A DNA stretch of 64,000 nt from Pseudomonas nicosulfuronedens (lineage in GTDB: Bacteria > Pseudomonadota > Gammaproteobacteria > Pseudomonadales > Pseudomonadaceae), in assembly GCF_005877905.1 (NCBI RefSeq), contig NZ_SWDV01000031.1:1-64000 (forward strand). The letters run 5' to 3'. The notes beneath the pieces are model-generated. The model was given only the letters and a program-made list of their open reading frames with translations, did not search any database and had not been told where the DNA came from. The translations under genes and the position numbers were made by a program. Shown in pieces: positions 15,341 through 25,488 of this stretch (positions within the stretch are counted from its first letter, which is position 1; the number at the start of each line of letters is the position of its first letter).

Positions 15341-15510
15341 GCAGAGGAAGGGAGCGCACCTCTGGAGGGTTCCACAAGGGCACCTGGGCACGGATATCGG
15401 CAGGAGCCTGATCTCCACCTTAGACCCGAGGCGCGTGGGTGCAACCGGTCAATAAGTATTAGGCCCATCGTTAGGGGAGGGCGGGAGCGCTCTGTTTCGG
15501 GGCCTGGAAA

Positions 15511-15541
15511 AGAAAAGCCCCGCACGAGGCGGGGCTTTTCA
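15511..15541 (-). terminator. acnB terminator
   Basis: On the minus strand AAAAGCCCCGC pairs with GCGGGGCTTTTC around a short loop, followed by more T. It lies 15 nt behind the acnB stop. Confidence 0.9.
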
Positions 15542-15555
15542 TCACGCTAGGAGTC

Positions 15556-18165
15556 TCAGACCTGGACGGCCGGGATCTTCGCGTTGGCGGCAGCTTCGCG
15601 GAACTCGGCGATCTGGTCGAAGCTCAGGTAGCGGTAGATATCGGCAGACATGCTGTCGATGTCCTTCGCGTAGGCCATGTACTCCTCGACGGTCGGCAGC
15701 TTGCCGATGATCGAGGAAACGGCGGCCAGCTCGGCGGATGCCAGGAACACGTCGGTGGCGTCGCCCAGACGGTTCGGGAAGTTACGGGTCGAGGTGGAGA
15801 CCACGGTCGAACCGGTCTGTACGCGAGCCTGGTTACCCATGCACAGCGAGCAGCCCGGCATTTCCATGCGCGCGCCAGCCTTGCCGTAGATGCCGTAGTA
15901 GCCTTCTTCGGTCAGCTGATGGGCGTCCATCTTGGTCGGCGGAGCCAGCCACAGACGGGTCGGAATGCCACCCTTGACCTTGTCCAGCAGCTTGCCGGCA
16001 GCGCGGAAGTGACCGATGTTGGTCATGCAGGAGCCGATGAAGACCTCATCGATCTTGCGGCCTTGTACGCTGGACAGCAGGCGGGCGTCGTCCGGGTCGT
16101 TCGGAGCGCAGAGTACCGGCTCCTTGACGTCGGCCAGGTCGATCTCGATGACCGCGGCATACTCGGCGTCCTTGTCGGCGTCCAGCAGTTGCGGGTTGGC
16201 CAGCCAGGCTTCCATCGCTTGCGCGCGGCGCTCCAGGGTGCGGGCATCGCCGTAGCCTTCGCCGATCATCCAGCGCAGCAGGGTGATGTTGGACTTCAGG
16301 TACTCGGCGATGGCCTCTTCCGGCAGCTTGATGGTGCAACCGGCAGCCGAACGCTCGGCGGAGGCGTCGGACAGCTCGAAGGCTTGCTCGACAGTCAGGT
16401 CGTTCAGACCTTCGATCTCGAGGATGCGGCCGGAGAAGATGTTCTTCTTGCCTTTCTTCTCGACGGTCAGCAGGCCAGCCTGGATCGCGTAGTAGGGGAT
16501 GGCATGGACCAGGTCACGCAGGGTGATACCCGGTTGCAGCTGGCCCTTGAAGCGCACCAGAACCGATTCGGGCATGTCCAGCGGCATGACGCCGGTGGCA
16601 GCGGCGAAGGCGACCAGGCCGGAGCCGGCCGGGAAGCTGATGCCGATCGGGAAGCGGGTGTGCGAGTCGCCGCCGGTGCCGACGGTGTCAGGCAGCAGCA
16701 TGCGGTTCAGCCAGCTGTGGATGATGCCATCGCCCGGACGCAGGGAGACACCGCCGCGGGTCATGATGAAGTCCGGCAGGGTGTGGTGGGTCTTGACGTC
16801 GATCGGCTTCGGATAGGCAGCGGTGTGGCAGAAGGACTGCATCACCAGGTCGGCGGAGAAGCCCAGGCAAGCCAGGTCTTTCAGCTCGTCGCGGGTCATC
16901 GGGCCGGTGGTGTCCTGGGAACCGACGGTGGTCATCTTCGGTTCGCAGTAGGTGCCCGGACGGACGCCCTGGCCTTCGGCCAGACCGCAGGCGCGGCCAA
17001 CCATCTTCTGGGCGAGGGTGAAGCCCTTGCCGCTGTCGGCCGGCGCTTCCGGCTTCTTGAACAGGTCGGACGGGGCCAGACCCAGCTCGGCGCGGGCCTT
17101 CTCGGTCAGGCCACGGCCAACGATCAGCGGAATACGGCCGCCGGCGCGGACTTCGTCCAGCAGGACCGGGGTCTTCAGCTCGAAGGTGGTGACCACTTCG
17201 CCGCTGTCATGACGCACGACCTTGCCTTCGTACGGGTAAACGTCGATGACGTCGCCCATGGCCAGGTTGGTGCAGTCGAATTCGATCGGCAGGGCGCCGG
17301 CGTCTTCCATGGTGTTGTAGAAGATCGGGGCGATCTTGGTGCCGAAGCAGAAACCGCCGCCGCGCTTGTTCGGCACGTAGGGGATGTCGTCGCCGAAGAA
17401 CCACAGCACCGAGTTGGTGGCGGACTTGCGGGAAGAACCGGTACCGACCACGTCACCGACGTAGGCAACCGGGAAGCCCTTGGCCTTGACCGCTTCGATC
17501 TGCTTCAGCGGACCGACGGAACCCGGCTGGATCGGCTCGATGCCGTCGCGGGCCATCTTCAGCATGGCCAGGGCGTGCAGCGGGATGTCAGGGCGCGACC
17601 AGGCGTCCGGAGCGGGGGACAGGTCGTCGGTGTTGGTTTCGCCGGGGACCTTGAACACGGTCAGGGTCAGCTTTTCGGCGACGGCCGGACGGGCCTTGAA
17701 CCACTCGCCATCGGCCCAGGATTGCAGCACGGCCTTGGCGGCGGCGTTGCCTTTCTTGGCGCGCTCGGCGACGTCGTGGAAGGCGTCGAACATCAGCAGG
17801 GTGTGCTTCAGCTGCGCGGCGGCGACTTCGGCCAGCTCGGCGTTGTCCAGCAGCTCGACCATGGTGGTGATGTTGTAGCCACCCTGCATGGTGCCCAGCA
17901 GCTCGAGCGCGCGGGCCTTGGTCAGCAGCGGGGAAGTGGCTTCACCCTTGGCGACGGCGGACAGGAAGCCGGCCTTGACGTAGGCAGCTTCGTCCACGCC
18001 CGGCGGTACGCGGTTGGTGATCAGGTCGAGGAGAAATTCTTCTTCGCCGGCCGGCGGGTTCTTCAGGAGTTCGACCAGACCAGCGGTCTGTTCGGCGTTC
18101 AGCGGCTGGGGCACGACGCCCTGGGCGGCACGCTCTTCTACGTGTTTGCGATAGGCTTCAAGCAC
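15556..18165 (-). CDS. acnB: Aconitate hydratase B
   Basis: AcnB is the main TCA-cycle aconitase, isomerising citrate to isocitrate with a [4Fe-4S] cluster. The 869-residue protein starts at GTG 18165 ([15 protein letters not shown], matching the AcnB N-terminus) behind GAGGG. Family features include the N-terminal HEAT-like domain to about 160, the swivel domain with [10 protein letters not shown], and the cluster cysteines in [10 protein letters not shown] and [12 protein letters not shown]. The length equals that of other pseudomonad AcnB proteins. A notable nested inverted repeat lies upstream. Confidence 0.97.
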   Translation of the reverse strand: MLEAYRKHVEERAAQGVVPQPLNAEQTAGLVELLKNPPAGEEEFLLDLITNRVPPGVDEAAYVKAGFLSAVAKGEATSPLLTKARALELLGTMQGGYNITTMVELLDNAELAEVAAAQLKHTLLMFDAFHDVAERAKKGNAAAKAVLQSWADGEWFKARPAVAEKLTLTVFKVPGETNTDDLSPAPDAWSRPDIPLHALAMLKMARDGIEPIQPGSVGPLKQIEAVKAKGFPVAYVGDVVGTGSSRKSATNSVLWFFGDDIPYVPNKRGGGFCFGTKIAPIFYNTMEDAGALPIEFDCTNLAMGDVIDVYPYEGKVVRHDSGEVVTTFELKTPVLLDEVRAGGRIPLIVGRGLTEKARAELGLAPSDLFKKPEAPADSGKGFTLAQKMVGRACGLAEGQGVRPGTYCEPKMTTVGSQDTTGPMTRDELKDLACLGFSADLVMQSFCHTAAYPKPIDVKTHHTLPDFIMTRGGVSLRPGDGIIHSWLNRMLLPDTVGTGGDSHTRFPIGISFPAGSGLVAFAAATGVMPLDMPESVLVRFKGQLQPGITLRDLVHAIPYYAIQAGLLTVEKKGKKNIFSGRILEIEGLNDLTVEQAFELSDASAERSAAGCTIKLPEEAIAEYLKSNITLLRWMIGEGYGDARTLERRAQAMEAWLANPQLLDADKDAEYAAVIEIDLADVKEPVLCAPNDPDDARLLSSVQGRKIDEVFIGSCMTNIGHFRAAGKLLDKVKGGIPTRLWLAPPTKMDAHQLTEEGYYGIYGKAGARMEMPGCSLCMGNQARVQTGSTVVSTSTRNFPNRLGDATDVFLASAELAAVSSIIGKLPTVEEYMAYAKDIDSMSADIYRYLSFDQIAEFREAAANAKIPAVQV

Positions 18166-18284
18166 AGTATTTCCCTCATCAGTGGTCCCGGAGGACGCGT
18201 ATCCAGGAGACCCCTCCGATCCATTCGTCAGGCATGGTGGACGGTAATCCACTGACCTACGACGGCACCGGCGATCTCCGGGCA

Positions 18285-18407
18285 GAAGCTGTTTTCAAAG
18301 TTTTACGCCGGGGTGGCCTGGGACTGATGGGGCTGGGCGCTTGAGGGAGGCGCCCAGACCGCGCGGCTGCCGGAATCTGTGCTTCGTGACGCTTTGAAAA
18401 CAGCTTC
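18285..18407. repeat. Nested inverted repeat upstream of acnB
   Basis: GAAGCTGTTTTCAAAG (18285-18300) and its perfect reverse complement (18392-18407) are 91 nt apart. A second hairpin, TGGGCGC (18334-18340) with GCGCCCA (18350-18356), sits at the same centre. The element occupies the 380-nt space between acnB and the divergent DUF1289 gene. No promoter consensus was recognised with confidence in the rest of this space. Confidence 0.7.
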
Positions 18408-18547
18408 TTTCGGACAATGACGCCAAAAAGGCGCAGCCATTCTAATGGAATTAATGGGCCTTGGTAAGCCGATTTGCGTGGCGCCCGAGGGTGATCTTGC
18501 CTAGACAAAGGGCTAACATGCCCGCTTTGCCAGCTATCTGTTCAGCC

Positions 18548-19024
18548 ATGTCTTCGCAACGCATCAAAACCCCCTGTGTCGGGCTCTGCTCGACGGTCTA
18601 TGGCGACCTGGTCTGCCGTGGCTGCAAGCGCTTCCACCACGAAGTGGTGAACTGGAACCGCTACGGCGACGAAGAGAAACGGGCGGTCCTGAGCCGTCTG
18701 GAGATCCTGCTGACGCAGGTGATGATGGCCAAGCTGGAAGTCTTCGATGCGTCCTTGCTGCGCAGCCAGCTGGAACAGCGGCAGATCCGCTTCGTGCCCG
18801 AGCAGTCGCCGTATTGCTGGGCCTACCAGCTGATCGCCCGCGGCTCGCGGATGATCAACCAGGTGGAAGCCTACGGCCTGGCGTTGCTGCCGGAGTTCCG
18901 CGAATGGCCGCTGCCGGATCTGCGCGATGCCATCGACAAGGAGTTCTTCATCCTGTCCGAGGCGCATTACGAGCGTTATATCGCGCCGAGCTTCCTGGCT
19001 GAGGCGCTGGAGTCGCGGGTCTGA
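18548..19024 (+). CDS. DUF1289 domain protein
   Basis: The 158-residue protein starts with the cysteine-rich DUF1289 motif (KTPCVGLCSTV, LVCRGCKRF), a small four-cysteine cluster that probably binds metal. The helical C-terminal part has no recognised domain. The start at 18548 matches the usual family N-terminus, but ATG 18518 in the same frame has a better Shine-Dalgarno (AAAGGG) and would add ten residues. It is divergent from acnB. Its function is unknown. Confidence 0.85.
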   Translation: MSSQRIKTPCVGLCSTVYGDLVCRGCKRFHHEVVNWNRYGDEEKRAVLSRLEILLTQVMMAKLEVFDASLLRSQLEQRQIRFVPEQSPYCWAYQLIARGSRMINQVEAYGLALLPEFREWPLPDLRDAIDKEFFILSEAHYERYIAPSFLAEALESRV

Positions 19025-19045
19025 CTGTCTGCCGCCTGCCCATAA

Positions 19046-19070
19046 AAAAAGCGCCCGACGGGCGCTTTTG
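19046..19070 (+). terminator. Terminator after the DUF1289 gene
   Basis: AAAAAGCGCCC GAC GGGCGCTTTTG forms a GC stem with A and T tracts. It lies between two converging genes and just before a REPIN, and may work in both directions. Confidence 0.88.
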
Positions 19071-19076
19071 TTTTTT

Positions 19077-19155
19077 GTAGGAGCGAGCTTGCTCGCGAAC
19101 TGGATTTTCCGGCAGCTCCAGCGCTGTGCTGGTTCGCGAGCAAGCTCGCTCCTAC
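19077..19155. repeat. REPIN
   Basis: GTAGGAGCGAGCTTGCTCGC (19077-19096) faces its reverse complement ending at 19155. The inner segment differs from that at 20914 by a few bases. It lies in the convergent gap between the DUF1289 gene and the usp gene. Confidence 0.93.
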
Positions 19156-19177
19156 AGGTCAGGCTTCTGCGCGGTTT

Positions 19178-20041
19178 TCAGGGCTTGGCGGCGATCTCCT
19201 CCAGGTGGGCGATGATGTCGTCCGGCTTGAGCACCAGGATGTCGCTTTCCAGCGTATCCAGCACCACTTCCGCGGTGTTGCCGATCAGCGCGCCGGCGAA
19301 CCCGGTGCGCGCCACGCTGCCGATCACCGTTACCGCCGCATCGAGGTTATGCGCTGCACGGGGGATCAGCACGTCCGCCGGGCCTTCCTCGATGTGCAGG
19401 TGCTGGTCGTCGACGCCGTATTCCGCCTGGAACGCCTTGCACGCCTCGCGGTACTTGGCCTCGATGGTCTCGCTGAGCTGGAAGGTCGGGTCGGCCGCCG
19501 AGAGCATGGGCGAGGGATGCGCGCTGATGACGTGCAGCTGACCGTGGGCGAGGCCGGCGATGTCGTAGGCGTGGCTGACGATCCCGGCGTGCAGCGTACG
19601 GTGCTCGACGTCGTTGTTGCCCACGTCCACGGCAGCGAGGATGTTGCGTCCGGCCCAGGGCAGGCTGGTCTTCACCAGCAACACCGGGGCAGGGCAGAAG
19701 CGCAGCAGCTTCCAGTCGTCCGGGGTGAGCAGGGCTTTCTTCAGTGGGTTGTCCGGGCTGTGCTGCTTGATCACCAGCCCGCAGCCTTCGGCTTGCTGTT
19801 CGGCGATGATGGTCTGGTGCAGGTTGTCCTTCCAGGCCTGGCGGCTGGAAGCGCTGAAACCTTCCTGGCGCAGCACCTCGGCGACTTCCTCGAGCTTGGC
19901 GCTGTAGTCGGCGCGCCGCTCGCAGGCCAGCAGGTGCAGGTGCGACTGGGTCACGCTGGCGATCAGGCGGGCCCGTTTCAGCGCGAGACCTTCCGGCTGG
20001 TCCGGGTCCACGACTACGAGGATGCTACGGATGGCTTGCAT
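19178..20041 (-). CDS. Tandem universal stress protein (UspA family)
   Basis: The 287-residue protein has two Usp domains (SILVVVDPDQPEG at the start of the first, NILAAVDVGN at the start of the second near residue 142). The second ends in the ATP-binding motif IGSVARTGFAGALIGNTAE, and the C-terminal domain appears competent for nucleotide binding. The start at 20041 has AAGGGAG. An Anr-type box lies upstream, fitting the Anr-dependent anaerobic UspA group of P. aeruginosa (PA1789 by position). Confidence 0.93.
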   Translation of the reverse strand: MQAIRSILVVVDPDQPEGLALKRARLIASVTQSHLHLLACERRADYSAKLEEVAEVLRQEGFSASSRQAWKDNLHQTIIAEQQAEGCGLVIKQHSPDNPLKKALLTPDDWKLLRFCPAPVLLVKTSLPWAGRNILAAVDVGNNDVEHRTLHAGIVSHAYDIAGLAHGQLHVISAHPSPMLSAADPTFQLSETIEAKYREACKAFQAEYGVDDQHLHIEEGPADVLIPRAAHNLDAAVTVIGSVARTGFAGALIGNTAEVVLDTLESDILVLKPDDIIAHLEEIAAKP

Positions 20042-20078
20042 GATCGTCTCCCTTCGTGCGCGTTGTTTATGTGGAACA

Positions 20079-20121
20079 ACTGTAGTCGGGATATCTCGTT
20101 CATGACGTTGAGGCATATCAA
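20079..20121 (-). promoter_or_regulatory. Anr/FNR-type box and -10 for the usp gene
   Basis: TTGATATGCCTCAA on the minus strand (20108-20121) matches TTGAT-N4-ATCAA at 9 of 10 positions. A TACAGT hexamer (20079-20084) lies where a -10 would put the box near -41.5, the class II position. The box is 67 nt upstream of the usp start. Confidence 0.7.
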
Positions 20122-20247
20122 CGCCGGAAGCTGGTTCCGCGCGGCGGCATTCGTATAATGCTCCGCCTTTATGACACCGGCCAGCGACGGGCGGGTGCGC
20201 CAAGTGTTTGCGCGGCTGCGCGTCGGTCTGCGGGTTGGAGAAAGTAC

Positions 20248-20859
20248 ATGTTGTCTGAAATCAGGGAATTTCTCGGTTGTGCCACGCCGGATGCGTGGGT
20301 GGAAGCCGCGCTGCGGGATCAGGCGGTGATGCTGATCGACCACAAGAACAACGAGTTCAAGGCTGCCAGCACGGCCCTGGCCCTGATCGCCAAGTACAGT
20401 GCCCACGAGGAACTGGTGAACTTCATGTCGCGCCTCGCCCGCGAGGAACTGCGTCACCATGAGCAGGTGCTGGCAATCCTGAAGAAGCGCGGCATCCCGC
20501 TACGGCCGATCTCCGCCGGTCGCTACGCTTCCAGCCTGCGTACCGTGGTACGCAATCACGAGCCGCAGAAGCTGGTGGATACCCTGATCGTCGGCGCCTT
20601 CATCGAATGCCGCAGCTGCGAGCGTTTCGCCGCGCTGGTGGATCACCTGGATGCCGACCTGGCGAAGTTCTACGGCTCGCTGCTGAAATCCGAGGCGCGG
20701 CACTTCCAGGGTTACCTGAGCCTGGCGCGCCGCTACGGCGATGACGCCGACATTGACCGCCGCGTGGCGGAGATTCGCGAAGTGGAGGCTGGACTGATCC
20801 AGTCGCCGGACAGCGAGTTCCGTTTCCACAGCGGCGTGCCCGAAGTGCAGGCGGCCTGA
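20248..20859 (+). CDS. miaE: tRNA-(ms2io6A37) hydroxylase MiaE
   Basis: MiaE is a diiron monooxygenase that hydroxylates the isopentenyl side chain of ms2i6A37 in tRNAs reading UNN codons. The 203-residue all-alpha protein has the ferritin-like iron ligands EELRHHEQ (near 66-73) and EARHFQGY (near 150), plus DHKNNEFKAA and GAFIECRSCERF. ATG 20248 follows TTGGAG at good spacing. It is divergent from the usp gene. Oxygen-dependent hydroxylation may report oxygen status, but that link to the neighbour is speculative. Confidence 0.92.
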   Translation: MLSEIREFLGCATPDAWVEAALRDQAVMLIDHKNNEFKAASTALALIAKYSAHEELVNFMSRLAREELRHHEQVLAILKKRGIPLRPISAGRYASSLRTVVRNHEPQKLVDTLIVGAFIECRSCERFAALVDHLDADLAKFYGSLLKSEARHFQGYLSLARRYGDDADIDRRVAEIREVEAGLIQSPDSEFRFHSGVPEVQAA

Positions 20860-20875
20860 TTCTCCCGCCGGAATG

Positions 20876-20903
20876 AAAAAGCGCCCAGTCGGGCGCTTTT
20901 TTC
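20876..20903 (+). terminator. miaE terminator
   Basis: AAAAAGCGCCC AGTC GGGCGCTTTTTT, directly behind the miaE stop and before a REPIN in a convergent gap. Confidence 0.92.
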
Positions 20904-20913
20904 TTGGTTCTTC

Positions 20914-20991
20914 GTAGGAGCGAGCTTGCTCGCGAACAGATTTCCCGGCAGCCAGGGCGCTGGGCTGGTTCGCGAGCAAGCTCGCTCCTAC
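20914..20991. repeat. REPIN
   Basis: GTAGGAGCGAGCTTGCTCGC (20914-20933) is paired with its inverted copy ending at 20991. It sits between converging genes behind a terminator, like the copy at 19077. Confidence 0.93.
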
Positions 20992-20995
20992 AGGT

Positions 20996-22324
20996 TCAGT
21001 CCTTGACCTTGAGGTCCAGCGCCAGATCGCGCGCCGCCTTGGTAGCGAGCACGCCCATCAGCTGGCCGATCTCGTCCTGGCGGCTGCTGGCACCGGTCGG
21101 GCCGCCAGCCATCATCACGCTGGGTACCGGCGCCTGGGCGGCAGCTTCAGCCCAGACCTTGTTGATGGCGATCAGTGCGTCGAGCTTGGGCTGCAGCGCG
21201 CCGTCCGCCTTGATTACCGCTTCGCGGGCATAGGCATCGGCGTCGGCGGTGATCTTGGTGGCCTGTGCCGTCACGGCAGCTTTGTCGCGCAGCAGCTCGG
21301 CGGTTTGTTTCTCGATCTCGGCGCGCTGCTTCTCGCGCTCGGCGTTGATTACTGCCAGCTGCTTCTCGGTCTCGGCCTGGGTGGTGCGCTCGATCTGGTC
21401 ACGCAGGGTTTCCTGGCGCTTGGCTTCCACTTCCTTCTCGCCGCGAGCGGTGACCAGCAGCTTCTCTTCCTCTTCCTTCAGGCGGTTCTGACGAGCCACG
21501 GCCAGCTCGGCCAAAGCCTGCTGAACCTTGACCATGCGCTGCTTGTACTGCGGGTTGGGGTCGACGTTGGTGATGCGTGCCTCCACCACTTCCACGCCGA
21601 ACTTGCGGAATTGCTGCTGCTTGCGTACCGGGATGCCCTTGGTGTCAGTGACCTTCTCGGTGACGAACTGGCTGGCGTTGTTGTCGCCGAAGCTGCCCTG
21701 TTCGGTGCCGGCCTGGAGGATGGCGGTCTGATGCGGGACGGCGCCGCGCGGGCCACGGACTTCCTTGCGCTTGATCAGGTAAAGGCCGTCGTTGAGCTGG
21801 TTCTCGAACTCTGCGGCGAATTCGCTGCGGGCGCCGGCGTAGTAGTCGTCGGCGGTCATCAGTGAGGCGGTGGCCTGGAGGGTTTCCTTGATTGCCGGGA
21901 CCAGCGCGGTACGGATGAAGTTGTCCGGGTTGCGATATTCCTGGGCCATCTTCAGGAACTGGTCGCCGCCGGGCAGGCGGAAGCGCGCGGAGGACTCGAC
22001 CTTGGCGTCGACGTTGCCGAGGAACACGATCGGGAAGGCTTCGATGGTGGCGCCGAGGCCATCGTTGTCGGGGTTGTTGTCGTTGTCGTCCATGATCAGT
22101 ACGGACTGCACGCTGATGGCTTTCTTCCAGGTAGTGGCACGGCCGAACCATTTGGTGGCGTAGCCGACGTCGTCGACGATCTTCTCGTCGCCGAAGATGG
22201 TCCGCACGTGGGTCATGAAGCCGGCTTCGTTATAGAAGAAGACGCCGTTGAACAGGATGAAGGCGGCGGCGACCAGTGCCAGGGGCAGGGCGCCGAACTT
22301 GATGAGGTTTCCCTTGCTGAACAT
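20996..22324 (-). CDS. SPFH/band 7 domain membrane protein
   Basis: The 442-residue protein has one N-terminal membrane segment (about residues 10-35). An SPFH/prohibitin domain follows to about 260 (FGVEVVEARITNVDPN). A long charged coiled coil from about 265 to 370 (KEEEEKLLVTARGEKEVEAKRQ-type repeats) is followed by a low-complexity tail. Such proteins form membrane scaffolds, often with proteases, but none is adjacent. The start at 22324 (MFSKGN) has AAGGAAG. The role is not known; it resembles PA1791. Confidence 0.85.
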   Translation of the reverse strand: MFSKGNLIKFGALPLALVAAAFILFNGVFFYNEAGFMTHVRTIFGDEKIVDDVGYATKWFGRATTWKKAISVQSVLIMDDNDNNPDNDGLGATIEAFPIVFLGNVDAKVESSARFRLPGGDQFLKMAQEYRNPDNFIRTALVPAIKETLQATASLMTADDYYAGARSEFAAEFENQLNDGLYLIKRKEVRGPRGAVPHQTAILQAGTEQGSFGDNNASQFVTEKVTDTKGIPVRKQQQFRKFGVEVVEARITNVDPNPQYKQRMVKVQQALAELAVARQNRLKEEEEKLLVTARGEKEVEAKRQETLRDQIERTTQAETEKQLAVINAEREKQRAEIEKQTAELLRDKAAVTAQATKITADADAYAREAVIKADGALQPKLDALIAINKVWAEAAAQAPVPSVMMAGGPTGASSRQDEIGQLMGVLATKAARDLALDLKVKD

Positions 22325-22417
22325 GTTTCTTCCTTGAGTGAGCAAACCGCGAATGCTGCGCAGGGCGGTTGGTGCCGGTCAAGGAGAAATGTCTGACAGT
22401 GCGGGTGAGTTAGCGCC

Positions 22418-22440
22418 AAAAGGCCACCATTGCGGTGGCC
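22418..22440 (-). terminator. lpxH terminator
   Basis: On the minus strand GGCCACC GCAAT GGTGGCC is followed by TTTTGG. It lies 8 nt behind the lpxH stop and upstream of the SPFH gene. Confidence 0.8.
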
Positions 22441-22447
22441 CGGGGCT

Positions 22448-23170
22448 TCACAGGGGGAAAGGCGCCTGCTGCATGCCTTGTTCGTCGGCCTCCAGGGCCC
22501 AGCCCTGGCTGTCCCAGTCGCCGAGGACGATGCGCCGCGCGGGGCGACCGTCAATTTCCAGTTCGTGGACGGCAGGGCGGTGGGTATGGCCGTGGATCAG
22601 GATGCGTACGCCCTTGTCGCGCATGATGCGCTCCACTTCCGCCGGGGTGACGTCGACGATCTCGCTGGCCTTCATGCGAGTCTGCGCGCGGCTTTCCTTG
22701 CGCAGCTTGCGCGCCAGCTTGTGGCGGGCGGCCAGTGGCAGGTGGCGCAGGATGAACAGGGTCAACGGATTGCGCAGCCAGCGGCGCAGCTTCATATAGG
22801 CCACGTCGAGAGTGCACAGGCTGTCGCCATGCATCAGCAGGACTTGCTCGCCGCCCAGATCGATCAGGCTCGGGTCGCGCAGCAGCTTGCAGCCGGCCTC
22901 ACGGCAGAAGGCCTGGCCGATCAGGAAGTCGCGGTTGCCGTGCATCAGGAAGATGCGCGTGCCGCTATCGGACAATTCACGCAGGGCGCGGGCGATGGAG
23001 TGCTGGAACTCGTCCATGCCATCGTCGCCGATCCAGGCTTCGAAGAAGTCGCCGAGGATATACAGCGCCTCGGCCGTGCGGGCCCGGGTAGAGAGGAAAT
23101 GCAAGAACGCCCGGGTAATGTCCGGGCGTTCCGCTTCGAGATGCAGGTCCGAGATGAACAGGACGCTCAT
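22448..23170 (-). CDS. lpxH: UDP-2,3-diacylglucosamine diphosphatase
   Basis: LpxH cuts UDP-2,3-diacylglucosamine to lipid X and UMP at the inner face of the cytoplasmic membrane, step four of lipid A synthesis. The 240-residue calcineurin-type metallophosphoesterase has [28 protein letters not shown] and [10 protein letters not shown], so both manganese sites are intact. It lies 4 nt behind ppiB, as in other gammaproteobacteria, so the two form one transcript. Confidence 0.96.
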   Translation of the reverse strand: MSVLFISDLHLEAERPDITRAFLHFLSTRARTAEALYILGDFFEAWIGDDGMDEFQHSIARALRELSDSGTRIFLMHGNRDFLIGQAFCREAGCKLLRDPSLIDLGGEQVLLMHGDSLCTLDVAYMKLRRWLRNPLTLFILRHLPLAARHKLARKLRKESRAQTRMKASEIVDVTPAEVERIMRDKGVRILIHGHTHRPAVHELEIDGRPARRIVLGDWDSQGWALEADEQGMQQAPFPL

Positions 23171-23174
23171 CGAC

Positions 23175-23681
23175 TCACTCGCCGATGACTTCTGCTTTCT
23201 CGATGATCACGTCGTCGGCCGGTACGTCCTGGTGGCCGGAGCGCATGGTGGTGGCGACGGTCTTGATCTTGTTGACCACGTCCATGCCGTCCTTCACTTC
23301 ACCGAACACGCAGTAGCCCCAGCCCTGCACGGTCGGTGCGCTGTGGTTGAGGAAGTCGTTGTCGGCGACGTTGATGAAGAACTGCGCGCTGGCCGAATGC
23401 GGCTCCATGGTGCGGGCCATGGCGACGGTACCGATCTTGTTGCCGACGCCGTTGTTGGCTTCGTTCTTGATCGACTTGCGGGTGGACTTCTGCTTCATGC
23501 CCGGCTCGAAACCGCCGCCCTGGATCATGAAGTTGTTGATCACACGGTGGAACACGGTGTTGTCGTAATGGCCGGCCTTCACGTACTCCTTGAAGTTGGC
23601 GACGGTTTCGGGTGCCTTGTCGTCGAACAGTTCAAGGGTGATATCGCCGAAGTTGGTCTGCAGTTTGACGGTGGTAGTCAT
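23175..23681 (-). CDS. ppiB: Cytoplasmic peptidyl-prolyl cis-trans isomerase B (cyclophilin)
   Basis: The 168-residue protein is a single cyclophilin domain without a signal peptide. It has [15 protein letters not shown] near residues 46-60, SAQFFIN and [13 protein letters not shown], the active-site pattern of the family. It catalyses proline isomerisation in cytoplasmic proteins. It is divergent from glnS and first in the ppiB-lpxH pair. CTGTCA and TGACAG (23715-23732) form a small inverted repeat in the shared upstream region. Confidence 0.95.
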   Translation of the reverse strand: MTTTVKLQTNFGDITLELFDDKAPETVANFKEYVKAGHYDNTVFHRVINNFMIQGGGFEPGMKQKSTRKSIKNEANNGVGNKIGTVAMARTMEPHSASAQFFINVADNDFLNHSAPTVQGWGYCVFGEVKDGMDVVNKIKTVATTMRSGHQDVPADDVIIEKAEVIGE

Positions 23682-23802
23682 CAGGGAATTCCGCTCTTTG
23701 GAAAAATCGAAGGCCTGTCAGGGGGTTGACAGCTTCGGCTATGATAAGCGCTTTGGTTTGGCCGGCCTACCCTGGCTGAACGACAGCATGATCAAGGACA
23801 CC

Positions 23803-25485
23803 ATGAGCAAGCCTACCGCCGATACGAAAGAAGCCACTGTTGCCGCCAACTTCCTACGCCCCATCGTCCAGGCCGACCTGGACAGTGGCAAGCACCAGAA
23901 GATCGTCACCCGCTTCCCGCCGGAGCCCAACGGCTACCTGCATATCGGCCATGCCAAGTCCATCTGTCTGAACTTCGGCCTGGCCAAGGAGTTCGGCGGT
24001 GACTGCCACCTGCGCTTCGACGATACCAATCCGGCGAAGGAAGACCAGGAATACATCGACGCCATCGAGGCCGATGTGAAGTGGCTGGGCTTCGAGTGGG
24101 CGGGCCAGGTGCGCTATGCGTCCAACTACTTCGACCAGTTGCATGACTGGGCAGTGGACCTGATCAAGGCCGGCAAGGCCTTCGTCTGCGACCTGAACGC
24201 CGAGGAAATGCGTGCCTACCGTGGCTCCCTGACCGAACCGGGCAAGAACAGCCCGTTCCGCGACCGTTCGGTGGAAGAGAACCTGGACCTGTTCGCTCGC
24301 ATGAAAGCCGGCGAATTCCCGGATGGCGCCCGCTCGCTGCGCGCGAAGATCGACATGGCCTCGCCGAACATCAACCTGCGCGACCCGATCCTCTACCGTA
24401 TCCGCCATGCCCATCACCATCAGACCGGCGACAAGTGGTGCATCTACCCCAGCTACGACTTCACCCACGGTCAGTCGGATGCGATCGAGGGCATCACCCA
24501 CTCCATCTGCACCCTGGAGTTCGAGGATCACCGCCCGCTGTACGAGTGGTTCCTGGCCAACCTGCCGGTCCCGGCCCAGCCGCGCCAGTACGAATTCGCG
24601 CGCCTGAACCTGAACTACACCATCACCAGCAAGCGCAAGCTCAAGCAGCTGGTCGATGAAAACCACGTGAATGGCTGGGACGACCCGCGCATGTCGACGC
24701 TGTCCGGCTACCGTCGCCGTGGCTACACCCCGGCGTCGATCCGTGCCTTCTGCGACATGATCGGTGTTAACCGTGCCGGTGGCCTGGTGGATATCGGCAT
24801 GCTGGAGTTCGCCATCCGTGACGACCTCGACGCCAACGCCGGCCGCGCCATGTGTGTGCTCAAGCCGCTGAAGGTGGTCATCACCAACTACCCGGAAGGC
24901 CAGGTCGAGAACCTCGAACTGCCGCGCCATCCGAAGCAGGACATGGGCGTGCGCGTGCTGCCGTTCAGCCGCGAGATCTACATTGATGCCAGCGACTTCG
25001 AGGAAGTCCCGCCGGCCGGCTACAAGCGCCTGATCCCGGGCGGCGAAGTGCGCCTGCGCGGCAGCTACGTGATCCGTGCCGACGAAGCCATCAAGGATGC
25101 CGAAGGCAATATCGTCGAACTGCGCTGCAGCTACGACGAGAACACCCTGGGCAAGAACCCCGAGGGTCGCAAGGTCAAGGGCGTGATCCACTGGGTACCG
25201 GCCGCCGAGAGCGTCGAGTGCGAGGTGCGCCTGTACGACCGCCTGTTCCGCTCCGCCAACCCGGAGAAGTCGGAAGAGGGCGGCAGCTTCCTCGACAACA
25301 TCAACCCGGACTCCCTGGTGGTGCTCCAGGGCTGCCGCGCCGAGCCGTCGCTGGCCAGCGCCACTGCCGAGGATCGCTTCCAGTTCGAGCGTGAAGGTTA
25401 CTTCTGCGCGGATGCCAAGGACTCCAAGGCTGAAGCCCTGGTCTTCAACCGCACCGTGACCCTGCGCGATTCCTGGGGGCAGTAA
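23803..25485 (+). CDS. glnS: Glutaminyl-tRNA synthetase
   Basis: This class I synthetase charges tRNA-Gln. The 560-residue protein has [15 protein letters not shown] (HIGH motif) at about residue 38 and ITSKRKL as the KMSKS equivalent. The C-terminal beta-barrel anticodon domains carry the [16 protein letters not shown] segment. The start at 23803 (MSKPTAD) has AAGGA at good spacing; ATG 23788 is in frame but would add five residues. cysS follows after 3 nt, so the two synthetase genes are co-transcribed. Confidence 0.97.
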   Translation: MSKPTADTKEATVAANFLRPIVQADLDSGKHQKIVTRFPPEPNGYLHIGHAKSICLNFGLAKEFGGDCHLRFDDTNPAKEDQEYIDAIEADVKWLGFEWAGQVRYASNYFDQLHDWAVDLIKAGKAFVCDLNAEEMRAYRGSLTEPGKNSPFRDRSVEENLDLFARMKAGEFPDGARSLRAKIDMASPNINLRDPILYRIRHAHHHQTGDKWCIYPSYDFTHGQSDAIEGITHSICTLEFEDHRPLYEWFLANLPVPAQPRQYEFARLNLNYTITSKRKLKQLVDENHVNGWDDPRMSTLSGYRRRGYTPASIRAFCDMIGVNRAGGLVDIGMLEFAIRDDLDANAGRAMCVLKPLKVVITNYPEGQVENLELPRHPKQDMGVRVLPFSREIYIDASDFEEVPPAGYKRLIPGGEVRLRGSYVIRADEAIKDAEGNIVELRCSYDENTLGKNPEGRKVKGVIHWVPAAESVECEVRLYDRLFRSANPEKSEEGGSFLDNINPDSLVVLQGCRAEPSLASATAEDRFQFEREGYFCADAKDSKAEALVFNRTVTLRDSWGQ

Positions 25486-25488
25486 CGG

